Shown in pieces: positions 1 through 8,888 of a stretch of DNA of 64,000 nt. Positions within the stretch are counted from its first letter, which is position 1. Each line of letters starts with the position of its first letter. Made by a program: the position numbers and the translations under genes. Under the pieces are notes generated by a model. That model worked only from the letters and a program-made list of their open reading frames with translations, ran no database searches and was not told where the DNA came from. The DNA is from Bradyrhizobium sp. 199 (lineage in GTDB: Bacteria > Pseudomonadota > Alphaproteobacteria > Rhizobiales > Xanthobacteraceae), in assembly GCF_023073355.1 (NCBI RefSeq), contig NZ_JADPJI010000006.1:62001-126000 (forward strand), given 5' to 3'.

Positions 1-657
1 GAGCGTGAAATGCTCTTCCGCCGCGTCGTAATCGGCGAGCGCCGCGCGCGGCTCCATCGCATTCGGAGCGAGGCGGTTGTTGGTGACGTCGAGCTTCACA
101 ACATTGGCGGCTTTGGCGAAGGCGGCATCGGTGGCGCCCTCATCGCCGATCACCCAGTCATAGACCTGGTTGCCGGGGGCCTCGGGATGAAGCTGCGGCG
201 CGCCTGATTTGATCGCGGCGTGGACGTCGGCGACCGCGGGAAGTTCCTCGTAACTGACGACGACGGCTTCCGCCGCATCGCGCGCCAGATTCTTGCTTTC
301 GGCGATCACGACGGCGACGGCCTGCCCGACGAAGCGCACCGTCTCCGGCGCCATCGCCGGCCATGCGCCCATTTTCATCGGACTGCCGTCCTTGGACGTG
401 ATGGCCCAGCCGCAAATGAGGTTGCCGACCTTGTCGTCGACGATCTGTTGGCCCGTGAGCACGGCGACTACGCCCGGCATGTTCAGCGCGGCGGAGGAAT
501 CGATCCCCTTGACCTTGGCGTGCGCATGCGGACTGCGGACGAAATGGGCGTGGGTCATGCCCAGCAGCTTGATGTCGTCGACGTAGCGGCCTTTGCCGGT
601 AATGAAACGCTTGTCTTCCTTGCGCACGACCCGCGCGCCGATGCCTTCAACACCCAT
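1..657 (-). CDS. CoxL-like molybdopterin hydroxylase large subunit (partial, N-terminal 219 residues)
   Basis: This is the N-terminal part of a xanthine dehydrogenase / aerobic CO dehydrogenase-type large subunit; the gene continues past the left edge. The frame is open from an ATG at 657 to base 1. It starts with the family hallmark GARVVRKEDKRFITGKGRYV, followed by the alpha/beta-hammerhead fold (HAHFVRSPHAHA, VGQAVAVVIAE, YEELPAV). The molybdenum-binding and active-site loops that separate true CO dehydrogenase (form I, AYxCSFR) from form II enzymes lie outside the window, so the substrate is unknown. It follows the CoxS-like gene by 85 bases on the same strand, in the usual small-then-large order, and is probably cotranscribed with it. 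The family works in the cytoplasm as an S/M/L complex; the FAD subunit is not visible here. Confidence 0.9.
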   Translation of the reverse strand, partial: MGVEGIGARVVRKEDKRFITGKGRYVDDIKLLGMTHAHFVRSPHAHAKVKGIDSSAALNMPGVVAVLTGQQIVDDKVGNLICGWAITSKDGSPMKMGAWPAMAPETVRFVGQAVAVVIAESKNLARDAAEAVVVSYEELPAVADVHAAIKSGAPQLHPEAPGNQVYDWVIGDEGATDAAFAKAANVVKLDVTNNRLAPNAMEPRAALADYDAAEEHFTL

Positions 658-742
658 GACTGGTCCTCCCGACCGGAAATTTTATGGCTGCGCCTTCCTT
701 CGAGAGCGGCAGCAGTGATTTTGTTCGTCGAGACGCGCCGCT

Positions 743-1228
<486 letters not shown>

Positions 1229-1620
1229 GGTGTAGTCCTCCCGGGATTGATTTTTGATTGCTTCTAATTAGAGACAGCGGCCCGGAACTTTGCAACTAGG
1301 ATTTTGGTCGCCCGCGTCATGGAAAAGTCATTGATCCCGCCGTGGAAACAATGGCTTTGCGACTGCGAGTCGGCATCCGCGGCTCGGCCGGTTAGGCGGA
1401 GGCGAGGGCGATTTCCCGCTTATTGTCATTATAAGCGCGCACAATTTGCGTGGATGCCAGCCCGGCGCCCCCGTGGGCGCCCTTTGGCCGAGAAGCCGGA
1501 AGCGCGTTGAGATAGGACGAATTTACCGCCCCTTGACGTTTCTGCCCTAGTTTTGCGCAACCGGTCGGGAAGGCGGGGCGCCTTCGGATCGCGGCTGTTT
1601 GGAATACGATGGGGGTAGGA
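1229..1620. other. Divergent intergenic region between coxS-like and chemoreceptor genes
   Basis: No gene is seen in these 392 bases. They separate two divergent transcription units and must hold both promoters, but no confident -35/-10 pair could be picked. A perfect 7-bp GC-rich hairpin lies inside at 1464-1481. Confidence 0.5.
1464..1481. repeat. Perfect GC-rich hairpin between divergent genes
   Basis: GGCGCCC at 1464-1470 pairs with GGGCGCC at 1475-1481 around a 4-base loop. No T-tract follows on either strand, so a classical intrinsic terminator is not supported. It could be a regulatory structure or a chance palindrome. Confidence 0.4.
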
Positions 1621-3660
1621 ATGTCCGGGCGTATCGGGTCGCCGTCAAAGCGCACAATATTTCCCACTCTCCGGTTTCGCGCCAAAATCATCCTCGGCTT
1701 TGCCGTCGTGCTGGCGATCTCCGCCGGCAGCATGGCCTTCTCCTATTTCGGCTTCGAGCGCGTTTCGGAAGGCGTCGGATCCTACCGAAGCAGCGTCTCG
1801 GAGGCCGATCTTGCCCGCAATATCGACCGCGAACTGCTCGGCTATCGTTCGGCCGCCCGTTACTTCGTGGTGACCGGCAAAGAAGAGGACGCCAAGGCGG
1901 CGCTGGACGCCGAGGCCGGCCTGAAGAACGCCATCGATCAGGCGATCAAGAACGCCAAGAAGCCGGCGCGGCTGGAGAGCCTCAACAAGCTCGCCAAGGA
2001 ATTTTCCAACTTCTCGGCGACCTTCGCCAAGATCCTGCAGGCCAAGCGCGACAGCGCGCTTCTGGTCCAGAATCAGCTTCAGCGCAACGCCAACCTCCTG
2101 AAATACAAGCTGGACGACGTCGGTAACAACGCCTCCGATTCCGAGGCGCAATCGATTGAATTCGGCACCAAGCAGGTCAACGCCCAATTCCAGACCGTCA
2201 GCGCCGCCGCGAGCAATTTCATCCTCAACTCCGACCAAGCCGTCGGAGCAAGTGCGATGGCGCGCCTGAAGTTCGTCGAGAACTCGCTCGGCGCGATCTA
2301 TTCCATGGACGCCAAGATCGTCGCCGGCCTGAAGGAGGCCAAAGCGTTTCTCACTGCCTATCGCGAGGCGCTGGAGAAGCTGATCGCGCAAGCCAAATTG
2401 GTCGATGACCTTGTCACCGAGATGAGCGGTTCGGCCGGTGCGATCCTGCAAGGGGCGACCGCCATGAAGGTGGACCTCGTCGCCGAACAGCAACGGCTGG
2501 AGTCGGAATCGGAAGCGACCATCGGGCAGACCGAGCAACTGGTTCTGATACTCGCCATTGGCGGTACGCTGCTTGGTGCGGTTCTCGCCTTCCTGCTCGG
2601 CACCGGCATTTCGCGTCCGATGATCGCGATGTGCAAGGCGATGCGTGAGCTTGCCTCGGGCAATTTCGACGTGGTGCTGCCGGGTCTCGGCCGCAAGGAC
2701 GAGATCGGCGAGATGGCCGGTGCGGTCGAGGAGTTCAAGGTCCAGGCTGTTGCAAAGGCCGAGCGCGATGCCGCCGCCAGCGAAGCCCAGAACCAGGAGC
2801 AGGCTGCAAGCCGGCGCGCCGAGCTGATCCGCTTTGCCGATGATTTCGAGAGCGCGGTCGGCGCCATCGTCTCCAACGTCTCGGCTTCCGCCGTGCAGCT
2901 GGAATCGGCGGCCTCCACGCTGACCCGTACCGCCGAGACCACGCAAAGCCTGTCGAGCCAGGTTGCGGGCGTCTCCGAGCAGGCCTCCTCCAACATGCAG
3001 TCGGTCGCCACCGCGACCGAAGAGCTGTCCGCTTCGGTCGAGGAGATCGGCCGCCAGGTCCGCGACTCCAGCCGCATTGCCGAGGCCGCCGTGGTTCAGG
3101 CCAAGGAGACTGACGGGCGCATCGGCAAACTGTCGCATGCCGCCCAGCAGATCGGCGAAGTGGTCAAGCTGATCACCGCGATTGCCGAACAGACCAATCT
3201 GCTGGCGCTCAATGCCACCATCGAGGCGGCGCGCGCCGGTGAAGCCGGCCGTGGGTTCGCCGTGGTTGCCAGCGAGGTGAAGTCGCTGGCGAGCCAGACC
3301 GCGAAGGCCACCGACGAGATCTCCTCGCACATCACCGGCATGCAGGGCGCCACGGCGGAATCGGTTGCGGCGATCAAGGAGATCGGGACGACCATCGGCC
3401 AGATCTCGTCGATCTCGACCTCGATCGCGAGCGCGGTCGAGCAGCAGGGCGCGGCAACGCAGGAGATCGCGCGCAGCGTCCACACGGTGGCACAGGGCAC
3501 CCAGACCGCGGCTACCGATATCGGCCAGGTCAACCGCGGCGCCGCCGAGACCGGCTCGGCCTCGGAGGAGGTGCTGCACTCGGCCAAGACGCTGTCATCC
3601 GAAAGCACGCGTTTGCGCGCCGAGCTCGATCGCTTCATGGGCAATATCCGGGCGGCGTAG
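1621..3660 (+). CDS. Methyl-accepting chemotaxis protein (copy A of tandem pair)
   Basis: A transmembrane chemoreceptor of 679 residues that senses a periplasmic signal and controls the CheA kinase through CheW. TM1 is at about residues 23-43. A largely helical periplasmic sensor domain of about 260 residues follows, then TM2 at about 308-331, a HAMP domain (starting near ISRPMIAMCKAMRELASG), and a signalling domain with the conserved hairpin tip NLLALNATIEAARAGEAGRG. There is no C-terminal methyltransferase-docking pentapeptide; the protein ends FMGNIRAA. An ATG 12 bases upstream (1609) is possible, but 1621 has a G-rich stretch just before it and matches the start of the downstream paralogue. 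The last 1056 bases are nearly identical to that neighbour, whereas the sensor domains differ. The ligand is unknown. Confidence 0.95.
   Translation: MSGRIGSPSKRTIFPTLRFRAKIILGFAVVLAISAGSMAFSYFGFERVSEGVGSYRSSVSEADLARNIDRELLGYRSAARYFVVTGKEEDAKAALDAEAGLKNAIDQAIKNAKKPARLESLNKLAKEFSNFSATFAKILQAKRDSALLVQNQLQRNANLLKYKLDDVGNNASDSEAQSIEFGTKQVNAQFQTVSAAASNFILNSDQAVGASAMARLKFVENSLGAIYSMDAKIVAGLKEAKAFLTAYREALEKLIAQAKLVDDLVTEMSGSAGAILQGATAMKVDLVAEQQRLESESEATIGQTEQLVLILAIGGTLLGAVLAFLLGTGISRPMIAMCKAMRELASGNFDVVLPGLGRKDEIGEMAGAVEEFKVQAVAKAERDAAASEAQNQEQAASRRAELIRFADDFESAVGAIVSNVSASAVQLESAASTLTRTAETTQSLSSQVAGVSEQASSNMQSVATATEELSASVEEIGRQVRDSSRIAEAAVVQAKETDGRIGKLSHAAQQIGEVVKLITAIAEQTNLLALNATIEAARAGEAGRGFAVVASEVKSLASQTAKATDEISSHITGMQGATAESVAAIKEIGTTIGQISSISTSIASAVEQQGAATQEIARSVHTVAQGTQTAATDIGQVNRGAAETGSASEEVLHSAKTLSSESTRLRAELDRFMGNIRAA
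2605..3660 (+). repeat. Copy 1 of 1056-bp near-identical direct repeat (HAMP plus signalling domain)
   Basis: Aligned by eye without gaps to 5001-6056 at a constant offset of 2396 bases. I count seven mismatches in 1056 bases, all synonymous. The repeat ends at the shared stop codon. Confidence 0.95.
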
Positions 3661-4022
3661 GGGCGCTTGGGTTCGCTGCGAGTTAGGCGCTCCGTCGTCG
3701 CCCCACTCTTCGCTGTCGTTCCCGCCTGGTGCGCAATTGCGCACGGGGCGCGGGGGCCCATAACCAGAGGAAGCGGTTACGGAGCGAGCCGGCAACTCTG
3801 TCGGAAGCTACGCTTGTCCGGGACAACAGCGAGGTTGGCGCGGCGCTCAATTGTAACTGCGCGGGAAAGCCGCCCTAGCAATTGCCCGCGTCACCTAACC
3901 GTCAGTTGCGGCGCCACATATTTACCCCAGCTTATCCTTTGCCTCGTAACGTGCCGGAGAGTCAGGAAGCGGGCTGCTTCCGGGCTGCGCCTGGTTTTCC
4001 GCGAATGGAATGGGGTGGGGGA
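3661..4022 (+). other. Intergenic region between the two chemoreceptor genes
   Basis: These 362 bases carry no convincing gene. They are not part of the duplicated block: the similarity of the two genes stops at their stop codons and resumes, weakly, at their N-termini. The second gene therefore probably has its own promoter here. No specific promoter could be assigned. Confidence 0.5.
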
Positions 4023-6056
4023 ATGTCGGTCAAGTCGAAGTCGCGCCAATCGAAGCTGCCAACGTTGCGTTTTCGCGCAAAAATCATCCTCGGCTTCGTG
4101 GCCGTGCTAGCCATCCTCGCCGTCAGTATGGCTTTCGCCTATTTCGGCTTCGAGCGGATCCAGGGCGCCGTCGCCTCCTACCGAACCAGCGTGTCGGAAG
4201 CCGATCTCGCGCGGACGGTCGATCGCGAGCTGATCGCCTATCAGGGGTTGGCGCGGGCGTACACCCTGACAGGCGCGGCCGATGACGAGACGGCGGCCAA
4301 GGCGGCCGAAGAGAATCTGAGGAGCGCGATCGCAAAGTCGATGGCCGCAACGACCGGTGCCGCCCGCCGTGAGGAGGTCGGCAAGCTCGAGGCCGAGTTC
4401 CAGCGCTTTACGAAGGTGTTCAGTGAAATCATCACCCTGACGCGCGAGAACAACAAGATCGCGGCCGATGAGCTTAACAGTGTCGGCAACAAGATCCGCT
4501 TCAAGTTCGACGACCTTGCCGATACCGCCGCGCTGGCTGGGCTGGCTTCGGTCCAGACCACGGCCAAGGACATCACATCACAATATCTGGCGGTCTCCAC
4601 CTCCGTCAGCGCCTTCGTCGCCAAGCCGGAGCCGAAGACCGCCGATGGCGTGATCGCGCGAGTCAAATTCCTGGAGACTCTGCTGGTCTCGATCTATGCG
4701 AACGACCAGAAGATCACGGACCGCGTCACCGAGATCGGCAGCCTCCTGAAGCAATACCGCACCTCCTTCACCAAGCTGTCGGAGAATGTGAAGATCATCG
4801 TCAAGCTGAACGGCGACATGGCCAGGACGGCGGCGGGCATCGTCAAGCTCTCGGGCGAGCTGCGGTCGGAGCTGACGGCCGATCAGCAGCGCATCGAAGC
4901 CAGCGCCAATGCGACGATCGTGGATACCGAGAGGCTGATGGTGATGTTGGCGCTCGGCGGCCTCGCCATCGGCGCCGTGCTCGCTTTGATGCTCGGCAAC
5001 GGCATTTCGCGTCCGATGATCGCGATGTGCAAGGCGATGCGTGAGCTGGCCTCGGGCAATTTCGACGTGGTGCTGCCGGGTCTCGGCCGCAAGGACGAGA
5101 TCGGCGAGATGGCCGGTGCGGTCGAGGAGTTCAAGGTCCAGGCTGTTGCAAAGGCCGAGCGCGATGCCGCCGCCAGCGAAGCCCAGAACCAGGAGCAGGC
5201 TGCAAGCCGGCGCGCCGAGCTGATCCGCTTTGCCGATGATTTCGAGAGCGCGGTCGGCGCCATCGTCTCCAACGTCTCGGCTTCCGCCGTGCAGCTGGAA
5301 TCGGCGGCCTCCACGCTGACCCGTACCGCCGAGACCACGCAAAGCCTGTCGAGCCAGGTTGCGGGCGTCTCCGAGCAGGCCTCCTCCAACATGCAGTCGG
5401 TCGCCACCGCGACCGAAGAGCTGTCCGCTTCGGTCGAGGAGATCGGCCGCCAGGTCCGCGACTCCAGCCGCATTGCCGAGGCCGCCGTGGTTCAGGCCAA
5501 GGAGACTGACGGGCGCATCGGCAAACTGTCGCATGCCGCCCAGCAGATCGGCGAAGTGGTCAAGCTGATCACCGCGATTGCCGAACAGACCAATCTGCTG
5601 GCGCTCAATGCCACCATCGAGGCGGCGCGCGCCGGTGAAGCCGGCCGTGGGTTCGCCGTGGTTGCCAGCGAGGTGAAGTCGCTGGCGAGCCAGACCGCGA
5701 AGGCCACCGACGAGATCTCCTCGCACATCACCGGCATGCAAGGGGCCACGGCGGAATCGGTTGCAGCGATCAAGGAGATCGGGACGACCATCGGCCAGAT
5801 CTCGTCGATCTCGACCTCGATCGCGAGCGCGGTCGAGCAGCAGGGCGCGGCAACGCAGGAGATCGCGCGCAGCGTCCACACCGTCGCACAGGGCACCCAG
5901 ACCGCGGCCACCGATATCGGCCAGGTCAACCGCGGCGCCGCCGAGACCGGCTCGGCCTCGGAGGAGGTGCTGCACTCGGCCAAGACGCTGTCATCCGAAA
6001 GCACGCGTTTGCGCGCCGAGCTCGATCGCTTCATGGGCAATATCCGGGCGGCGTAG
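4023..6056 (+). CDS. Methyl-accepting chemotaxis protein (copy B of tandem pair)
   Basis: A 677-residue chemoreceptor, paralogue of the gene just upstream. TM1 is at about residues 21-42 and TM2 at about 305-326. The periplasmic domain between them is clearly diverged from copy A, although the opening LPTLRFRAKIILGF is shared. HAMP and signalling domains are identical in amino-acid sequence to copy A. The chosen ATG is preceded by GGGGTGGGGGA, like copy A. The open frame extends upstream to 3882, but that stretch has no counterpart in copy A and reads as noncoding. The two receptors probably feed the same kinase complex while sensing different signals. Confidence 0.95.
   Translation: MSVKSKSRQSKLPTLRFRAKIILGFVAVLAILAVSMAFAYFGFERIQGAVASYRTSVSEADLARTVDRELIAYQGLARAYTLTGAADDETAAKAAEENLRSAIAKSMAATTGAARREEVGKLEAEFQRFTKVFSEIITLTRENNKIAADELNSVGNKIRFKFDDLADTAALAGLASVQTTAKDITSQYLAVSTSVSAFVAKPEPKTADGVIARVKFLETLLVSIYANDQKITDRVTEIGSLLKQYRTSFTKLSENVKIIVKLNGDMARTAAGIVKLSGELRSELTADQQRIEASANATIVDTERLMVMLALGGLAIGAVLALMLGNGISRPMIAMCKAMRELASGNFDVVLPGLGRKDEIGEMAGAVEEFKVQAVAKAERDAAASEAQNQEQAASRRAELIRFADDFESAVGAIVSNVSASAVQLESAASTLTRTAETTQSLSSQVAGVSEQASSNMQSVATATEELSASVEEIGRQVRDSSRIAEAAVVQAKETDGRIGKLSHAAQQIGEVVKLITAIAEQTNLLALNATIEAARAGEAGRGFAVVASEVKSLASQTAKATDEISSHITGMQGATAESVAAIKEIGTTIGQISSISTSIASAVEQQGAATQEIARSVHTVAQGTQTAATDIGQVNRGAAETGSASEEVLHSAKTLSSESTRLRAELDRFMGNIRAA
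5001..6056 (+). repeat. Copy 2 of 1056-bp near-identical direct repeat
   Basis: Partner of 2605-3660. Differences cluster near the 3' end (GMQGATAES region, VAAIK, VHTVAQG, TAATD codons) plus one at 5048. None changes the protein. Confidence 0.95.
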
Positions 6057-6346
6057 TAGAACAATCGCTTCAGCTTCACCGCTCGGGTTAAGCCGCGCGC
6101 ACACCTGCCGCTCTCTTGCGCGCGCCTGGCTTCCGCGAATGTGTCGTCTTTCTGACCTGAGCCATGCGTCGAATCCTTGTAGCTCCGTCGGAAACAGATG
6201 TTCTTGGAAGCTGTTCCCTGGGGAACCCGGTCACACGGCAAACGTTGTCGCAGGTGGCAGCAGAATGCCGCACCCCCATGATCGGATCGACCCCGTACAC
6301 GTCACGTGAACCGGGGTCGCTTCCATTGGTCAGACGCAACAACGCG

Positions 6347-7825
6347 ATGGAATTGCAGCAAAGCCCAGCGCTGAATTATGGACCTGCGATCTCGGCGACC
6401 GATCGCATCGTCGAGACCAGCATTCCCTCGCGCCTCGACGCGCTGCCGTGGAGCGGCTTTCACACCCGCGTCGTGCTCGCGCTCGGCATCACCTGGATCC
6501 TTGACGGGCTCGAGGTGACGCTTGCCGGTGCGCTCTCCGGCGCGTTGAAGCAGAGTACGTCGCTGCATTTCTCCAATCTCGATCTCGGCATTGCCAACTC
6601 TGCCTATCTTGCCGGTGCCGTGCTCGGCGCGCTCGGTTTCGGCTGGCTCACCGACCGCATTGGCCGCAAGAAGCTGTTCTTCATCACGTTGGCGCTCTAC
6701 CTCACGGCGACGGCCGCGACCGCTCTGTCATGGAATGTGGCGAGCTACGCGGTGTTTCGCTTTCTCACCGGTGCCGGCATCGGCGGCGAATACACCGCGA
6801 TCAACTCGACGATTCAGGAGCTGGTGCCGGCGCGCTATCGCGGTTGGACCGATCTCGTCATCAACGGCAGTTTCTGGATCGGCGCCGCAATGGGTGCGGT
6901 TGCGGCCATCGTGCTGCTCGATCCCGCCGTGATCGCGCCCGATCTCGGCTGGCGTCTGGCCTATCTCATCGGCGCGAGCATTGGACTGGTCGTTCTCTTG
7001 ATGCGAATGTGGATTCCGGAAAGCCCGCGCTGGCTGATGATCCATGGTCGCCCCGATCAGGCGCATGCGATCGTCGATGAGATCGAACGTTCCGTGATCA
7101 GAGATGATCAGGATACGAGCGAGGCGCGCTTCCCCAAGATCCGGCTGAAGATGCGCGACCACACGCCGATCCGCGAGGTCGTCCACACGCTGTTCTCGGT
7201 GTACCGGCAGCGCGCGCTGGTCGGCCTCGTTCTGATGAGCGCGCAGGCGTTCTTCTACAATGCCATCTTCTTCACCTTCGCGCTGGTGCTGACCGATTTC
7301 TACGGCATCAGTGCCGAAAAGGTCGGCTGGTACCTGCTCCCCTTTGCTGCCGGCAATTTCCTTGGGCCGCTGCTGCTCGGCCGGCTGTTCGATACGCTGG
7401 GCCGCCGCGTCATGATCACATTCACCTATGGCATGTCGGGCCTGCTGTTGGCGTTCTCGGGCTACCTGTTCTCCATCGGCGTGCTCAGCGCGCAGGGGCA
7501 GACCGTCGCCTGGATGGTGATCTTCTTCTTTGCCTCGCCAGCGGCGAGCGCGGCCTATCTCACCGTCAGCGAGACCTTTCCGCTTGAAGTTCGCGCGCTG
7601 GCGATCGCGGTGTTCTACGCGGTCGGCACCGGCATCGGCGGCGTGATCGGGCCGGCGCTGTTCGGCGCGCTGATCGACACGGGATCGCGCACCAGCGTGT
7701 TCGCCGGCTACCTGCTGGGGGCAGTCCTGATGATCGCGGCCGCGATCGTGGCGTGGCGCTATGCCGTCTCTGCGGAGCGCAAATCGCTCGAAGAAATTGC
7801 GCGGCCGCTTGCTGTTTTGGAGTAG
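6347..7825 (+). CDS. MFS transporter, sugar/metabolite:H+ symporter type
   Basis: A 492-residue inner-membrane transporter of the major facilitator superfamily with about 12 hydrophobic segments. Family motifs are visible: GWLTDRIGRKKLFF after TM2 (motif A), GAGIGGEYTAINSTIQE in TM4, PESPRWLMIHGR before the central loop, and a second motif A-like GRLFDTLGRR. The substrate cannot be assigned. The frame is open upstream to 6164, but the 61 extra residues look noncoding, so the ATG at 6347 is preferred. The next gene, otsB, starts 3 bases after this stop codon, so the two are very probably cotranscribed. This suggests a link to osmolyte or sugar handling, which is inference. Confidence 0.9.
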   Translation: MELQQSPALNYGPAISATDRIVETSIPSRLDALPWSGFHTRVVLALGITWILDGLEVTLAGALSGALKQSTSLHFSNLDLGIANSAYLAGAVLGALGFGWLTDRIGRKKLFFITLALYLTATAATALSWNVASYAVFRFLTGAGIGGEYTAINSTIQELVPARYRGWTDLVINGSFWIGAAMGAVAAIVLLDPAVIAPDLGWRLAYLIGASIGLVVLLMRMWIPESPRWLMIHGRPDQAHAIVDEIERSVIRDDQDTSEARFPKIRLKMRDHTPIREVVHTLFSVYRQRALVGLVLMSAQAFFYNAIFFTFALVLTDFYGISAEKVGWYLLPFAAGNFLGPLLLGRLFDTLGRRVMITFTYGMSGLLLAFSGYLFSIGVLSAQGQTVAWMVIFFFASPAASAAYLTVSETFPLEVRALAIAVFYAVGTGIGGVIGPALFGALIDTGSRTSVFAGYLLGAVLMIAAAIVAWRYAVSAERKSLEEIARPLAVLE

Positions 7826-7828
7826 GCT

Positions 7829-8644
7829 ATGAAATCGGAACTTGCGGAAATGGCTTCGAACGAGATGCGCACACGACCCGACGACGCGCCCGATGCTGTG
7901 CCGGTGCCGCATGCGCTCGTGCCGCATCTCAACGAGACTGCGATCCTGCTCGACATCGACGGCACGCTGCTCGACCTGATGCCGACGCCGCGCGAAGTGT
8001 GGGTGCCGCCGGGGCTGTCCGAAACGCTGAAGCATCTGACCGAGCGCACCTCCGGCGCGCTGGCGCTGGTCAGCGGCCGCTCGCTCAACGACATCGACCT
8101 GATCTTCGCGCCCGACGTGTTTCGCGCCGTCGCCGGCCACGGCGCCGAGATGCGGCTGTCGGTGGACAATGAAGCCGACGCCGTGCACGCGCCGCCGCTG
8201 GACAAGGAGCTGAAGCGGCGCCTGGCGGCCATCGCCAAGCTCAGCCCGGGCATTCTGCTCGAGGACAAGGGCTATTCGCTCGCTCTGCATTACCGCTTGG
8301 CGCCGCATGCGGAGAAAGCGATCTATGAAGCCGTGTCGGTGATCCGCGCCGACCTGCCCAATGCGCCGATCGAGGTGCTGCCCGGCAAGTTCGTCTGCGA
8401 GATCAAGCATTCCGGATTCACCAAGGCGACCGGCGTGCGTGAACTGATGAAGCACGAGCCGTTTAGGGGACGGCGTCCGATCTTTATCGGCGACGACGTC
8501 ACCGATGAAACCGTATTCGCGATCATGCCCGACATGAACGGGCTTGCCTTCTCGGTCGGCCGCCGTGCCATGGGCGTAAATGGCCATTTCGACGCGCCGA
8601 GCGACGTGCGTGCATTCCTTGCACGCCTGCTCGATCCAAGGTGA
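7829..8644 (+). CDS. otsB: Trehalose-6-phosphate phosphatase
   Basis: Removes phosphate from trehalose 6-phosphate, the second step of the OtsA/OtsB trehalose pathway in the cytoplasm. The 271-residue protein belongs to the HAD superfamily. The nucleophile loop LLDIDGTLLD is at residues 40-49, followed by a SGR motif II region (LALVSGRSLNDID), a conserved Lys region (GKFVCEIKHSG) and the acidic motif GDDVTDETVF that binds Mg2+. The first 30 residues are poorly conserved-looking and may be disordered. It starts 3 bases after the MFS gene and precedes otsA by 244 bases. Confidence 0.93.
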   Translation: MKSELAEMASNEMRTRPDDAPDAVPVPHALVPHLNETAILLDIDGTLLDLMPTPREVWVPPGLSETLKHLTERTSGALALVSGRSLNDIDLIFAPDVFRAVAGHGAEMRLSVDNEADAVHAPPLDKELKRRLAAIAKLSPGILLEDKGYSLALHYRLAPHAEKAIYEAVSVIRADLPNAPIEVLPGKFVCEIKHSGFTKATGVRELMKHEPFRGRRPIFIGDDVTDETVFAIMPDMNGLAFSVGRRAMGVNGHFDAPSDVRAFLARLLDPR

Positions 8645-8873
8645 AAACAAGGCAGCGCCACGCCACAGACATGAAGTTCTGGACCCGGCGCCCGCGCGTC
8701 CCGCAGGGAGCGCTGTGCAACACCGTCGCAAATGCTGTCTTTACAGCGAAAAATTCCCGGTTCCCGCTAGCGAAACCAGTTGCAACGCGCGCGCCTGATT
8801 TTGGTTTCAATTGGTTGAAAGGATGATCAGGAACCATATTGATGAACGGCAGTTAAATGGGGTGGAATGAAAC

Positions 8874-8881
8874 AGGAGGGG
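8874..8881 (+). promoter_or_regulatory. Strong ribosome binding site that fixes the GTG start of otsA
   Basis: AGGAGGGG lies 7 bases upstream of the GTG at 8889. It decides the start in the absence of a nearby in-frame ATG. Confidence 0.8.
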
Positions 8882-8888
8882 ACGACCT

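Noticed and set aside
1645..3579. Long minus-strand open frame (644 codons) opposite the first chemoreceptor
   Set aside because: It is the antisense shadow of a well-supported gene in GC-rich DNA; its composition is biased and no family is recognisable. The same holds for 4578-5975.
6164..6346. N-terminal extension of the MFS transporter
   Set aside because: The extra 61 residues show no membrane or family features, and the ATG at 6347 gives a normal-length protein.
6728..8731. Minus-strand open frame of 667 codons
   Set aside because: It runs opposite the MFS and otsB genes, which have clear motifs; the translated product is Arg/His/Gln-rich noise.
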